Part shown: one piece after another, positions 24,821-33,249 of the stretch
Position numbering within the stretch: the stretch's first letter is position 1
How the letters are laid out: every line of letters starts with the position of its first letter
Assembly: GCA_009693235.1 (NCBI GenBank)
Contig: SHXR01000046.1
Coordinates: 1-35,288, forward strand
Origin: Betaproteobacteria bacterium
GTDB lineage: Bacteria > Pseudomonadota > Gammaproteobacteria > Burkholderiales > SG8-39
Direction of reading: 5' to 3'
Length of the DNA stretch: 35,288 nucleotides
Translations under genes and position numbers: made by a program
Notes under the pieces: model-generated
Told to the model about the DNA's origin: nothing
Database searches by the model: none
What the model saw: the letters and a program-made list of their open reading frames with translations, nothing else

Positions 24821-25425
24821 AGCTCTACATCACGCCGGGTTCACCCTATGCGCGAATGGCCCGCATCATGGTGCTTGAAAAAGCGCTGGAACACCGCATC
24901 GAGATCGAGGTCGCCGCGACACGCCGTGCAAACAGCCCGTACTACACGCTCAATCCGTCAGGCCGCGTTCCTTACCTCGTCCGCGATGATGGCGTGGGCA
25001 TGGAAGAGTCCTCGCTCATTTGTGACTATCTGGACCGACTGGATGGCAGCCCTTCCTTCCCACTCCCGACCGGTGCGCAAGGTTGGGAAGCGCGGCGCCT
25101 CGAAGCGCTCGCCCGCAGCATGCTCGATGGCCTTGCCGTTTGGGGACGTGAAATTGGGCGCCCAACCAATGAACAGTCGCCAACCATCATTCGACACGAG
25201 GCCGCGCGGAGCGAACGCATGGCCGATCTGTGGGAAGCGCAGATTGACGGCCCGTTGATGCAAGGCGCGCTCAACATGGCGCAGATCACGCTTGCCTGCA
25301 CGCTGGGTTTTTCGGCCCGCAATCCGGCGTATCGCTGGCGGCCGGTGCATCCGAAGTTAAGCGATTGGTTCGATCGAATTGCCGCGCGGCCGTCGTTCGT
25401 CGCAACCGCGCCGCCCAGCGCCTGA
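24817..25425 (+). CDS. Glutathione S-transferase family protein
   Basis: This is a GST-fold protein of 202 residues. The N-terminal thioredoxin-like domain starts MKLYITPGSPYARMARIM, with Ser9 or Tyr11 near the usual glutathione-activating position. It contains the cis-Pro motif GRVPYLV and the gamma-glutamyl-binding MEESSLICDYLD. A helical C-terminal domain follows. It could conjugate or isomerise an electrophilic intermediate such as a ring-cleavage product. The ATG lies inside the stop of the AA_synth gene (4-base overlap), indicating coupled translation. It is convergent with the saccharopine-dehydrogenase-like gene, with about 30 bases of pyrimidine-rich sequence between them. Confidence 0.92.
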   Translation: MKLYITPGSPYARMARIMVLEKALEHRIEIEVAATRRANSPYYTLNPSGRVPYLVRDDGVGMEESSLICDYLDRLDGSPSFPLPTGAQGWEARRLEALARSMLDGLAVWGREIGRPTNEQSPTIIRHEAARSERMADLWEAQIDGPLMQGALNMAQITLACTLGFSARNPAYRWRPVHPKLSDWFDRIAARPSFVATAPPSA

Positions 25426-25456
25426 CCCACCCCTCCCTTTTCCCTTTTCGCCGCCT

Positions 25457-26605
25457 TTAGACCACCAGCCCCGACTCCACCAATTGCACTTCTTTTGCTG
25501 ACTCGCGCTCACCTGCTCCGGATTCAAAATACGACCTAAAATGGCTCGCCATCAAGTCTTCCAGGCGAACGTCTTCTTGCCGCACGAAACCGCTTTGCGG
25601 CAGCTTGCCGGTTCTCACCAACTCGAATACCGCGCAAATGCCCGCCGCTGTAGTGAGCTGAATCGCGCTGTATTCGACGCCTTTGATGGGTCGGCCATGC
25701 ACTTCGGTTAGAAACGACTCCTGCACAAAATGGCCACGCCGATAGCCGGCCGCGGTAACGAATACGATGACGGCATCTTGCTGGGTGGTCGGAATCGCGG
25801 TCTCGAAAATTTCCTTCAAGAGATCACGCCGATCACGAAGCCGCAAATCATCGAGCAGCAATTTCACGATATCGCGATGTCCCGGATAGCGAATCGACTT
25901 GTAATCGAGATGTTTCACTTTGCCGGCCAGCGTTTCGCAAAGGGTGCCAAGACCACCTGATGTATTGAACGCCTCGTAGGCCACGCCATCCAAGACGAAG
26001 GTTTCATAGCCTTCCAGTGCGGGTACCGAGATGCGTTCGCCATCGACGATCGTTTCGCACGGATTGCAGTATTCGTTGATCAGGCCTTCGGTACTCCAGG
26101 TGAGGTTGTATTTGAGCGCGTTGCGGCTATAGCGCGGCAAGGCACCCACCCGCATACGCAGATCCCCGAGGCGTTCGAAGCGTCGCGCGAGATCATGCGC
26201 AACGATGCCGACGAAGCCTGGCGCCAATCCACACTGCGGCATGAGGACACTGCGCGCACTGCCGGCGATTGCCCGGATCGCTTTGGTCGCGGCGACATCT
26301 TCGGTCAGATCAAAGTAATGAACGCCGCATTCCACCGCCGCACCGGCAACTTGCTCGGCCGCGGAAAACGGCAATGCGTTGAGTACGGCATCATGCCCGC
26401 GCATGGCTGCCAGCAACGCGGAGCGATTCCCAATATCGAGCTGATGCCGTGTCACCTGCGTTCCCGCAAGCTTCCCGAGTCGCTCGGGGTCCCGATCGGC
26501 GACTGTGACGCGGTAGCCGGCGCCGCCCAGCATAATGGCGATGGATTCGCCGATGCGACCTGCACCAAGAATCAGTACACGGGAAAATTGCGACGGATTG
26601 GTCAT
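25457..26605 (-). CDS. Saccharopine dehydrogenase-like NAD(P)-binding protein
   Basis: This 382-residue protein has an N-terminal Rossmann motif VLILGAGRIGESIAIMLGGAGY and the saccharopine dehydrogenase layout. Further marks are YFDLTEDVAATKAI, MPQCGLAPGFVGIVAHDLA and a C-terminal catalytic domain (each abbreviated). The ATG at 26605 was chosen because GGAGGT lies 8 bases upstream and the Rossmann fold starts right after it; the frame is open 45 more codons with nothing conserved. The family oxidises or forms imine-linked amino acids such as lysine intermediates. The real substrate here is unknown. It is transcribed away from hyuA, sharing the long gap with it. Confidence 0.88.
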   Translation of the reverse strand: MTNPSQFSRVLILGAGRIGESIAIMLGGAGYRVTVADRDPERLGKLAGTQVTRHQLDIGNRSALLAAMRGHDAVLNALPFSAAEQVAGAAVECGVHYFDLTEDVAATKAIRAIAGSARSVLMPQCGLAPGFVGIVAHDLARRFERLGDLRMRVGALPRYSRNALKYNLTWSTEGLINEYCNPCETIVDGERISVPALEGYETFVLDGVAYEAFNTSGGLGTLCETLAGKVKHLDYKSIRYPGHRDIVKLLLDDLRLRDRRDLLKEIFETAIPTTQQDAVIVFVTAAGYRRGHFVQESFLTEVHGRPIKGVEYSAIQLTTAAGICAVFELVRTGKLPQSGFVRQEDVRLEDLMASHFRSYFESGAGERESAKEVQLVESGLVV

Positions 26606-26989
26606 GTTCCGGACCTCCACAGGAGACGCATCAAGGGTGCCACAACACCCGCCGGGTATCCCAACCGTAACATTGACTAGAATGCGGTCAGGTTGTTCAT
26701 ACTGTTGGAATGCCTCGGTTAATTCGGCCACGGCGTCCAACGCTGGACGCCCGGTTAAGTCGGGATCGACGATATGACGCGATCTTGCCCACCCGGGCGG
26801 GCAAAATGTCCGGTGAATTTACCGGCTGTCAAAGCGCCGATGGCATGGCGATCATTACACGGATGAGAACTCGTATGCCGCGGTGAAGGAGTCGTTGAAC
26901 AAGTGGCTCGCCCCCTCGTAACGCCCGGAAGATTTTGGGCAGGTTAAATGCGCGGGATCGCTTAATGAGCGCTTCTTTAAGGAGGATGT
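26606..26989. other. Intergenic region between the divergent dehydrogenase and hyuA genes
   Basis: This 384-base gap holds no supported gene. It carries two inverted repeats: a perfect 8-bp stem (GGCGTCCA/TGGACGCC, 26732-26751) with a 4-base loop, and a GC-rich near-palindrome TGCCCACCCGGGCGGGCA at 26786-26803. TTGACT at 26673-26678 followed by CATACT 19 bases later is a weak promoter candidate toward hyuA. AAGGAGG near 26979 serves hyuA. A short open stretch before TAA at about 26922 looks like chance. Confidence 0.5.
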
Positions 26990-29068
26990 TTGTACACCAT
27001 CGCAGTGGATATCGGCGGCACGTTTACTGACGTCGTGGTCATCGACCATGGCGACGGCTGCCTGCACGCCGGCAAGGTGCTGACCACACCGGACGATCTC
27101 CAACGAGGCGTCATGTTGGGCATCGCGGAGGCGGCAAGGGAAGCCAATCAATCTGTCGCCGCCCTGTTGACGAATGCGCTCCGCGTCGTGCATGCCACCA
27201 CGCAATCGAGTAACGCCGTCTTCGCATTCTCCGGTGCGCGCACCGCAGTGCTGGCAACGCGTGGGTTTGGGGACACGCTGCTTATCATGCGGGCGGCCGG
27301 TCGCGTGGCCGGTCTCAGTGTGTTTGAGCGCCATCACTATCGCAACACGCAAAAGCCGCGCCTGCTCGCCGATGAGCGCGATATCTTCGAAGTAACCGAA
27401 CGCGTCGATGCGCTGGGCCGCATCGTCACCCCGCTCGATGAAGAAGGTGTCCGTGCCATCGCCCGGACCATTCATGCACGGGGCTATGAAGCCGTGGCAG
27501 TCGGTCTGCTGTTCTCGCATAAGAACGCTCTCCATGAGCGTCGTATCGCGGCAATCCTCAAGGAGGAACTCCCCGGCGTCTACCGATCGCTCTCCTGTGA
27601 AGTCGCGCCAGTCATCGGTGAATACGAACGGAGCGCCACCGCACTGTTCAATGCGTACGTCGGGCCAGTCATCGAACAATATCTCACACGTCTCGAACGC
27701 ACACTGAACGAAGCAGGTCTAAAACAGCGCCTGCTCATCGTGCAATCTAATGGTGGGGTCGTGACAGCCACGCAAGCCGTACCGGTCTTCACGATTGAAT
27801 CCGGGCCGGCCGCAGGCGTAGTGGGTGCCGCACGCATTGCCGAAGCACTCGGGTATCCGAACGTCATCGCCACCGATGTGGGCGGGACGACGTTCAAGGT
27901 CGCCATCGTCCGGGATGGCAAATGGGGCTATAGCAAGGAGACGGTTCTTAATCAGTATCACCTCCGTTTGCCGATGGTTGATCTCGCTTCGATCGGTGCT
28001 GGGGGCGGTTCGATTGCCTGGGTCGACGGCAATCGATTGCGCATCGGACCGCAAAGCGCCAGTGCTTCGCCCGGGCCGGCGTGTTACGGGCTCGGTGGAA
28101 CGGCACCGACGGTGACCGATGCCGATGTGGTGCTGGGCTATATCTCGCCCGAGCGGTTTCTCGGTGGCCGCATGCGCCTGGACCCGGCGCGCGCGGCGCA
28201 GGCCATTCAAAACAACATCGCTGATCCCCTGTTCGCCGGTAACGTCCTCGCCGCGGCAGCCGGCATACGGCAAGTCATCGACAGTCAAATGGCCGACCTC
28301 ATTCGCAAGTCAACCCTTGAGCGCGGTCACGATCCGCGCGACTTTGCGATGATGGCCTATGGCGGTGCCGGCCCGGTCCATGCGGCGTCCTACGCAAGCC
28401 AGGTGGGCGTATCACGTGTCATCGTGCCGTATTTCGCCACCGTGCATTCTGCCTATGGTGCGGCCCTGTCGGATGTTCGCTTCAGCCTCGCCTATTCAGA
28501 TCCAATGGTGTTGCCCGTTCGGTTCGACCGGCTCGAAACGATCTATGTAACGATGGAACAAGCAGGCCATGCCCGTCTTGCCGAGGCCGATGTCCCCGCC
28601 GGCGAGCGGCGCTTCGATCGCTGGGTAGAGGCGCGCTATCGGCGCCAGGTGCACAACGTTCGTGTGCCGGTAGGCGCCCGACTCGATGACGCCGGTGTCA
28701 CCGCAATGGCGGCGGCCTTCGAAGCCGAGTACGAGCGGCTGTTCGGTCGTGGCGCCGCACTTCGTGAAGCGGGCATTGAGTTGGTGAATTTCGGTGTCGA
28801 TGCGATCGGTGTAGTGCCGCGCCTACCCGATGAACGCGGTGCCACGACCGGCGTGAGTACGCCCTATGCCATGCGCGCCACCTACTGTCCGGTGCGCCGC
28901 GACATGGTGAGCACGCCCGTCTTCGATGGTCCGCAATTACCGTCACAGACCAAGATTGTGGGGCCCGCCATCATCGAACACCCGGGTACCACCATCGTTG
29001 TTCTCGCCGATCAACATGCGGAAATCGATGCGTTCCGCCACACCCACATCCTATTGACCTCCGCATGA
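26990..29068 (+). CDS. Hydantoinase/oxoprolinase family protein, HyuA-type subunit
   Basis: This is a 692-residue subunit of the ATP-dependent HyuA/OplA/acetone-carboxylase-beta family. The start is a TTG at 26990 with AAGGAGG just upstream, beginning MYTIAVDIGGTFTDVVVID, the family phosphate-binding signature. The second nucleotide motif is IATDVGGTTFKVAIV, and GAGGGSIAWVDGNRLRIGPQS (abbreviated) is also characteristic. A C-terminal domain (about 500-690) follows. Members open hydantoins or 5-oxoproline, or phosphorylate ketone enols before carboxylation. The stop overlaps the hyuB-like start by 4 bases (ATGA), and the partner protein is the HyuB-like one. The cysteine-rich tail of that partner points toward a carboxylase-like use. 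Confidence 0.93.
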   Translation: MYTIAVDIGGTFTDVVVIDHGDGCLHAGKVLTTPDDLQRGVMLGIAEAAREANQSVAALLTNALRVVHATTQSSNAVFAFSGARTAVLATRGFGDTLLIMRAAGRVAGLSVFERHHYRNTQKPRLLADERDIFEVTERVDALGRIVTPLDEEGVRAIARTIHARGYEAVAVGLLFSHKNALHERRIAAILKEELPGVYRSLSCEVAPVIGEYERSATALFNAYVGPVIEQYLTRLERTLNEAGLKQRLLIVQSNGGVVTATQAVPVFTIESGPAAGVVGAARIAEALGYPNVIATDVGGTTFKVAIVRDGKWGYSKETVLNQYHLRLPMVDLASIGAGGGSIAWVDGNRLRIGPQSASASPGPACYGLGGTAPTVTDADVVLGYISPERFLGGRMRLDPARAAQAIQNNIADPLFAGNVLAAAAGIRQVIDSQMADLIRKSTLERGHDPRDFAMMAYGGAGPVHAASYASQVGVSRVIVPYFATVHSAYGAALSDVRFSLAYSDPMVLPVRFDRLETIYVTMEQAGHARLAEADVPAGERRFDRWVEARYRRQVHNVRVPVGARLDDAGVTAMAAAFEAEYERLFGRGAALREAGIELVNFGVDAIGVVPRLPDERGATTGVSTPYAMRATYCPVRRDMVSTPVFDGPQLPSQTKIVGPAIIEHPGTTIVVLADQHAEIDAFRHTHILLTSA

Positions 29069-31254
29069 ACGATCGACTCAACACTACGATGGACCCGGCC
29101 AGCTTCGAGGTCCTGAATCATCGGCTGCTCACGATCGCCGAGGAAATGGGCATCCAGTATATGCGCTGCTCTGGATCTAACGTGCTCATCACCGGGAACG
29201 ATGCGGCCGCGGCGATCATGATGCCAGACGGCGCCCTGGTGGCAGTGGGCCCCTATATCGTCACGCAAGGCAATGTGCTGCCGCTCATCGTCGAGTCCAC
29301 ACAGCGCCTCACAGCGCCATCGGTGGGCATTCGCGATGGCGACATGTTCATCTGCAACGACCCCTATCTTGGCGCCATTCACGCGCCGGATTTCGCCACG
29401 GTGGCGCCGATTTTTCATGTGGGCGAAGTGGTGGCATGGCTCGGCGCCTCCGGCCATCAACTGGATACCGGCGGCACGGATCCAGGCGGCTTTTCGATCA
29501 AAGCCCTCGACATTCATCAAGAGGGCCTGCGCATGCCGCCGGTGAAATTAGTCGATGGCGGTCAAGTTCGCGAAGACGTACTCGCCTGGATCATCAACCA
29601 GGTGCGCGATCCGCTCGTCGGTCTTGATGTCCGCGGACAGATCGCGGCCTTGAATGCCGGACGGCGGCGCATGCTCGATCTGATCGACGCATGGGGCATC
29701 GATGCGGTCAAGGCGGTCATGGCCGGATCGATTGCATTCGCGCGTGAGAAGCTGCGGGCGCGTCTAGTCGAATTACCGGATGGCGTGTGGCGCGAGACGC
29801 AATACATCGATCACGATGGACATACCACCGAGATCTATCCGATCGTCTGCACCCTCACCAAAGCGGGCGATCGGCTCTCGTTCGATTTCACCGGCACCGG
29901 TGTTCAGGCGCGCGGTCTCATCAATTCGACCTGGTCTGGGTTGCAGGCCGCGGTGTTGTCATCGGTCTATATCAATCTCTGCTGGGATATTCCCTGGAAT
30001 CGCGGCGTGCGCGATTGCCTCGACATCGTGAGTGAAACAGGCACGGTGAACAACTGTGCCTACCCTGCCCCTTGCGCGATGGCAACGATTTCGGCGGTGA
30101 TCGTGACGATCGATGTCACGTGGCGCTGCTTGAGCCACATGCTTCTCGCGAGCGAAAAGTATCGCGATCAAGCCATGGCAGTGTGGTCGGGCACCTCCAT
30201 GGCACCGATCTTTGCCGGGACCAGCCAACACGGTTTTCCGTTCGCTGCCACCGAGATGAGCCACTTTGGCGGCGGCGGTGGCGCACGCACCTATGCCGAT
30301 GGCGTCGATACCGCCGGAATCGTCTTCAACACCACGCCCAACATGCCCAATATCGAGGATCAGGAAGCGGAGTATCCGGTCCTTTATCTGTTCCGCCGTC
30401 ACCTCCGGGATTCCGGTGGACCAGGGCGATATCGCGGCGGCCGCTCGGGTGAGCTCGCCTACACGATGCATGAAGCACCAGGTGATCGCCTTGAAGGACT
30501 GTTTGCCGGCACCGGCGCTGAAATGCCGAATGCAATCGGATTGGCGGGCGGCCTTCCCGGCGCGGCCATTCGTGTGGCCCGCGTCGTCGATACCGAAGTA
30601 ACGGATCGCATCGCACGGCACGGCACGCTCCCCGCGCAGCTGGACGACATCGCCGGTCATCGGGAGATCCTCGCTCCCAAGCATGTTCGCTCGGCGATGG
30701 CGAAGGGCGACGTCTGGTATCACAGCTGGCAGGCGGGCGGTGGTTATGGCGATCCCTTGACGCGCGAGCCAGAGGTGGTGTTCGCCGACCTCACACGCGG
30801 CGTTATTTCGGATCGCGCCGCGCGCGAGATTTACGGGATCGCGACGACCACGACCGGCACCTTGGCATTAGACGCCACCAAACTCGTTCGCAATACCATG
30901 CGCAAAGAGCGACTGACTCGCGCCACGCCTCTCTCCAACGGCGCGTCGATGAAGTTCGCCGGCCGTGGCCGACATCGTTATGGTGAAGCGCTGATTGTTG
31001 ACTTCACGACTGGCACGATCGCCTGCGGCCATTGCGGACATCGCCATTGCGACACCGACGCCGATCTAGCCCTGCATCTGCGTGGCTACGCGATGCCACT
31101 CAATGCGGCGGGGCCGGTGCGTGGCGAAGATTACGACCGCGGGCGCTTCGAGCTACGCCATCTTTGCTGCGCCCACTGCGCCGCGCTGGTCGATGTACAG
31201 GTGGCCTTGAAGGACGCACCGCGCCCGACGATGCAAATAAGGTTCGGGCAATAA
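29065..31254 (+). CDS. HyuB-type subunit fused to an acetone-carboxylase-gamma-like cysteine-rich domain
   Basis: This is a 729-residue protein. Residues 1 to about 570 are a hydantoinase B/oxoprolinase domain (MDPASFEVLNHRLLTIAEEMG, then GDMFICNDPYLGAIHAPDF, each abbreviated). Plain HyuB proteins end near there. Here a C-terminal extension of about 130 residues carries Cys654-x2-Cys657 with Cys662 and His residues between, and Cys701-Cys702-x2-Cys705. This resembles the metal-binding gamma subunit of acetone and acetophenone carboxylases, encoded separately in known systems. The gene overlaps hyuA by 4 bases. The stop codon lies in the loop of a strong hairpin. A ketone- or lactam-acting ATP-dependent enzyme is likely; the substrate is unknown. 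Confidence 0.88.
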   Translation: MNDRLNTTMDPASFEVLNHRLLTIAEEMGIQYMRCSGSNVLITGNDAAAAIMMPDGALVAVGPYIVTQGNVLPLIVESTQRLTAPSVGIRDGDMFICNDPYLGAIHAPDFATVAPIFHVGEVVAWLGASGHQLDTGGTDPGGFSIKALDIHQEGLRMPPVKLVDGGQVREDVLAWIINQVRDPLVGLDVRGQIAALNAGRRRMLDLIDAWGIDAVKAVMAGSIAFAREKLRARLVELPDGVWRETQYIDHDGHTTEIYPIVCTLTKAGDRLSFDFTGTGVQARGLINSTWSGLQAAVLSSVYINLCWDIPWNRGVRDCLDIVSETGTVNNCAYPAPCAMATISAVIVTIDVTWRCLSHMLLASEKYRDQAMAVWSGTSMAPIFAGTSQHGFPFAATEMSHFGGGGGARTYADGVDTAGIVFNTTPNMPNIEDQEAEYPVLYLFRRHLRDSGGPGRYRGGRSGELAYTMHEAPGDRLEGLFAGTGAEMPNAIGLAGGLPGAAIRVARVVDTEVTDRIARHGTLPAQLDDIAGHREILAPKHVRSAMAKGDVWYHSWQAGGGYGDPLTREPEVVFADLTRGVISDRAAREIYGIATTTTGTLALDATKLVRNTMRKERLTRATPLSNGASMKFAGRGRHRYGEALIVDFTTGTIACGHCGHRHCDTDADLALHLRGYAMPLNAAGPVRGEDYDRGRFELRHLCCAHCAALVDVQVALKDAPRPTMQIRFGQ

Positions 31255-31270
31255 ACCCAAACCTTATTGC
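31233..31270. terminator. Bidirectional hairpin between hyuB-like gene and TRAP dctM
   Basis: AATAAGGTT (31236-31244) pairs perfectly with AACCTTATT (31260-31268). A GC pair block lies outside with one bulged A, and GGG/CCC lies inside, leaving a 7-base loop CAATAAA that contains the hyuB-like stop codon. It lies between two convergent genes whose ends are 20 bases apart. The AT-rich lower stem gives short A/T runs on both sides, consistent with two-way termination. Confidence 0.6.
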
Positions 31271-31274
31271 GTGC

Positions 31275-32582
31275 CTAGCGAACCAAGTAGGTGCTCAACG
31301 CCGGGAAAACCACGACGAGCACGAGCACGATGAGCATGACCGCCACGAACGGCATTGAGCCCTTGAACACATCGCCCAGCCGGATGGTCTGATCCGCAAG
31401 ACTCGATTTCACCGCGAAGGCGGACAGTCCCAAAGGCGGGGTCAGCAGGCCGATCTCCACCGCGATCACCGTGATCACGCCAAAGTGAATGAGATCGATG
31501 CCAAAACCCTTAGCGATCGGCACCACGATCGGCACGACGATGAGCAGAATCGACGTTGAATCGAGAATGCACCCAAGCCCAATGATGATGGCGATATACA
31601 CCGCGAAGAAACCCACGACGCCCAAGCCCTCGAGGACCTCGCCGATCGCCACCGGCACCCCGGAGTAGGTGAGCATGCGGCTATAGAGATTGGCGGCGAT
31701 CAACAAGATGAGGATACTGACCGAAACATAACCCGTTTCGACCAGCACGCGCCACAAACGCTTCCAGGTGAGGCGACCGCGGATCAAGGCAATCACGAAT
31801 GCACCCATCGCACCGACCGCTCCCGCTTCGGTTGGCGTGAAGACACCGGAATACAAGCCACCCAGAATCAGCACGACCAGCGACGCCACCGGCACGAGTT
31901 TCTGCACCGCCGTGGTCCAGGTTTCCGCATTGGCCAGCTCGACCGAGCTCTTCACGGTGCCGGCGAATCCCTTGAAGTACACCACCATGATGTAGATGCC
32001 GACACAAAACGCAATGGACATGATGATGCCGGGGATGACGCCCGCGATGAACAACTTGCCAATCGATTCTTCGGCCACGATGCCATACAGAATGAAAAGA
32101 ATGCTGGGCGGAATTAACATCCCTAATATCGATGATCCCGCCACCGTACCGACGGCAAGTTGCGGCGAGTACCCGTTTTTCAGCAACTCAGGCACCGCGA
32201 TACGGGTAAACACCGCGGCCGAAGCGATGCTGATACCGGTCACCGCGGCGAAAATCGCGTTGGCGACAACGACCGCCATGCCGAGACCACCGGCGATCTT
32301 GCGCAAGAGCCATTCGGCGACCTCGAACGTGTCCTTGCCTAAATCCGCGATGCTGACGAACATCCCCATCAACACAAACAGCGGTATGGTGGCGAAGACG
32401 ATGTCCTGAATGCCGCTATAAGACGACAGCGCGAGCATGCGCGATGACGTCTCGAAATTGTCCTTGATGAGCCAGATGCCGATAAAGGACAACGAAAACA
32501 ATACCACCCCCACCTGCATGCCCGCGATCACGAGAAACACCATCGCAGCGATGAGTAGGTAACCAATCTGCAATTCAGTCAT
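31275..32582 (-). CDS. TRAP transporter large permease (DctM-type)
   Basis: This is a 435-residue inner-membrane protein with about 12 hydrophobic segments, the ion-coupled membrane subunit of a tripartite ATP-independent periplasmic transporter. Family stretches include GSSILGMLIPPSILFILYGIVAEESIGKLF, FTPTEAGAVGAMGAF and the C-terminal GLLTPPLGLSAFAVKS (long ones abbreviated). The ATG overlaps the DctQ stop by 4 bases, so the two permease subunits are translated together. The solute receptor gene lies upstream in the same unit. The gene converges with hyuB, so the transporter may import the substrate of HyuAB, as an inference from position. Confidence 0.95.
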   Translation of the reverse strand: MTELQIGYLLIAAMVFLVIAGMQVGVVLFSLSFIGIWLIKDNFETSSRMLALSSYSGIQDIVFATIPLFVLMGMFVSIADLGKDTFEVAEWLLRKIAGGLGMAVVVANAIFAAVTGISIASAAVFTRIAVPELLKNGYSPQLAVGTVAGSSILGMLIPPSILFILYGIVAEESIGKLFIAGVIPGIIMSIAFCVGIYIMVVYFKGFAGTVKSSVELANAETWTTAVQKLVPVASLVVLILGGLYSGVFTPTEAGAVGAMGAFVIALIRGRLTWKRLWRVLVETGYVSVSILILLIAANLYSRMLTYSGVPVAIGEVLEGLGVVGFFAVYIAIIIGLGCILDSTSILLIVVPIVVPIAKGFGIDLIHFGVITVIAVEIGLLTPPLGLSAFAVKSSLADQTIRLGDVFKGSMPFVAVMLIVLVLVVVFPALSTYLVR

Positions 32583-33157
32583 CGCGCTTGCTCCACATTG
32601 GTGAATGCTTTGCGCAGAATGTCGGCGATCTGCACGACATAAGCAATCACGACCGCGACCGCCCCCACGACGATGATCAAGCGAACCGGCCAGGTCGGAA
32701 ACGTGAACACGCCCTCCACACCGAAGAACTCGCTTTTGCTATAGGAGCGGGTGAAGGGCAACCAGCTTGCGCTCACGATCAACCCAAACATGGCGGCCCC
32801 GACGAACAGAAAAAGCGACTCAAACACCGCAGCCCACCGCTTTGAGTGCCTGGTGATGATTTCCAACAGCACATCGCCCTTGGTCATTCGGCCAGTGTGA
32901 ACGGTGGCACCGATCTGCAGGAACACAATGCCAATGATGGAGAATGCCGAGATGTCGGTGACGCCATCGATCGGGTGGTTGAAGCCGGACCGTGCGATGA
33001 CATCGGCACAGATCAGAAACATCAAAACAAAAATCCAAACCGTACCGATGCTGTTCAAGCCCATCAACACGCCTTCATAGGCCCGGTAGAGCCAGCCGCG
33101 TGCTTCGCTCGTTATAGCACGTCCGTCATCGTCAAATTGCGGCGGCGCCGTATCCAC
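32579..33157 (-). CDS. TRAP transporter small permease (DctQ-type)
   Basis: This is a 192-residue membrane protein with four hydrophobic segments after a polar N-terminus of about 25 residues. Family signs are the first helix IGTVWIFVLMFLICADVIARSGFN followed by PIDGVTDISAFSIIGIVFLQ (each abbreviated), and a second pair of helices near the C-terminus. It pairs with DctM in the membrane. The start is a GTG at 33157 with AAGGGGA about 9 bases upstream. It overlaps dctM by 4 bases. An intrinsic terminator lies between this gene and the receptor gene upstream, so the permease genes are probably expressed at a lower level than the receptor. Confidence 0.92.
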   Translation of the reverse strand: MDTAPPQFDDDGRAITSEARGWLYRAYEGVLMGLNSIGTVWIFVLMFLICADVIARSGFNHPIDGVTDISAFSIIGIVFLQIGATVHTGRMTKGDVLLEIITRHSKRWAAVFESLFLFVGAAMFGLIVSASWLPFTRSYSKSEFFGVEGVFTFPTWPVRLIIVVGAVAVVIAYVVQIADILRKAFTNVEQAR

Positions 33158-33182
33158 TTGTGTGATCCCCTTTATTGCGAAT

Positions 33183-33213
33183 AAAAAAGCGACGGGCTCG
33201 AAAGGCCCGTCGC
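33183..33213 (-). terminator. Intrinsic terminator between TRAP receptor and permease genes
   Basis: On the minus strand a perfect 9-bp GC-rich stem (GCGACGGGC / GCCCGTCGC, 33189-33213, 7-base loop) is followed directly by six T residues (33188-33183). It lies 36 bases after the receptor stop codon and 25 bases before the DctQ start. This is a textbook rho-independent terminator placed inside an operon. Confidence 0.85.
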
Positions 33214-33249
33214 CCGGACTGCACGCTGATGCGTTACATCGAACGTGGG

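Noticed and set aside
26868..26924. Possible C-terminal gene remnant (reading HYTDENSYAAVKESLNKWLAPS-like)
   Set aside because: The frame has a TGA a few codons upstream, no ribosome site and no recognised family, so it is probably chance in a GC-rich intergenic region.
26855..27679. Minus-strand open frame over the hyuA start
   Set aside because: It is antisense to the well-supported hyuA-like gene and has no recognisable motif.
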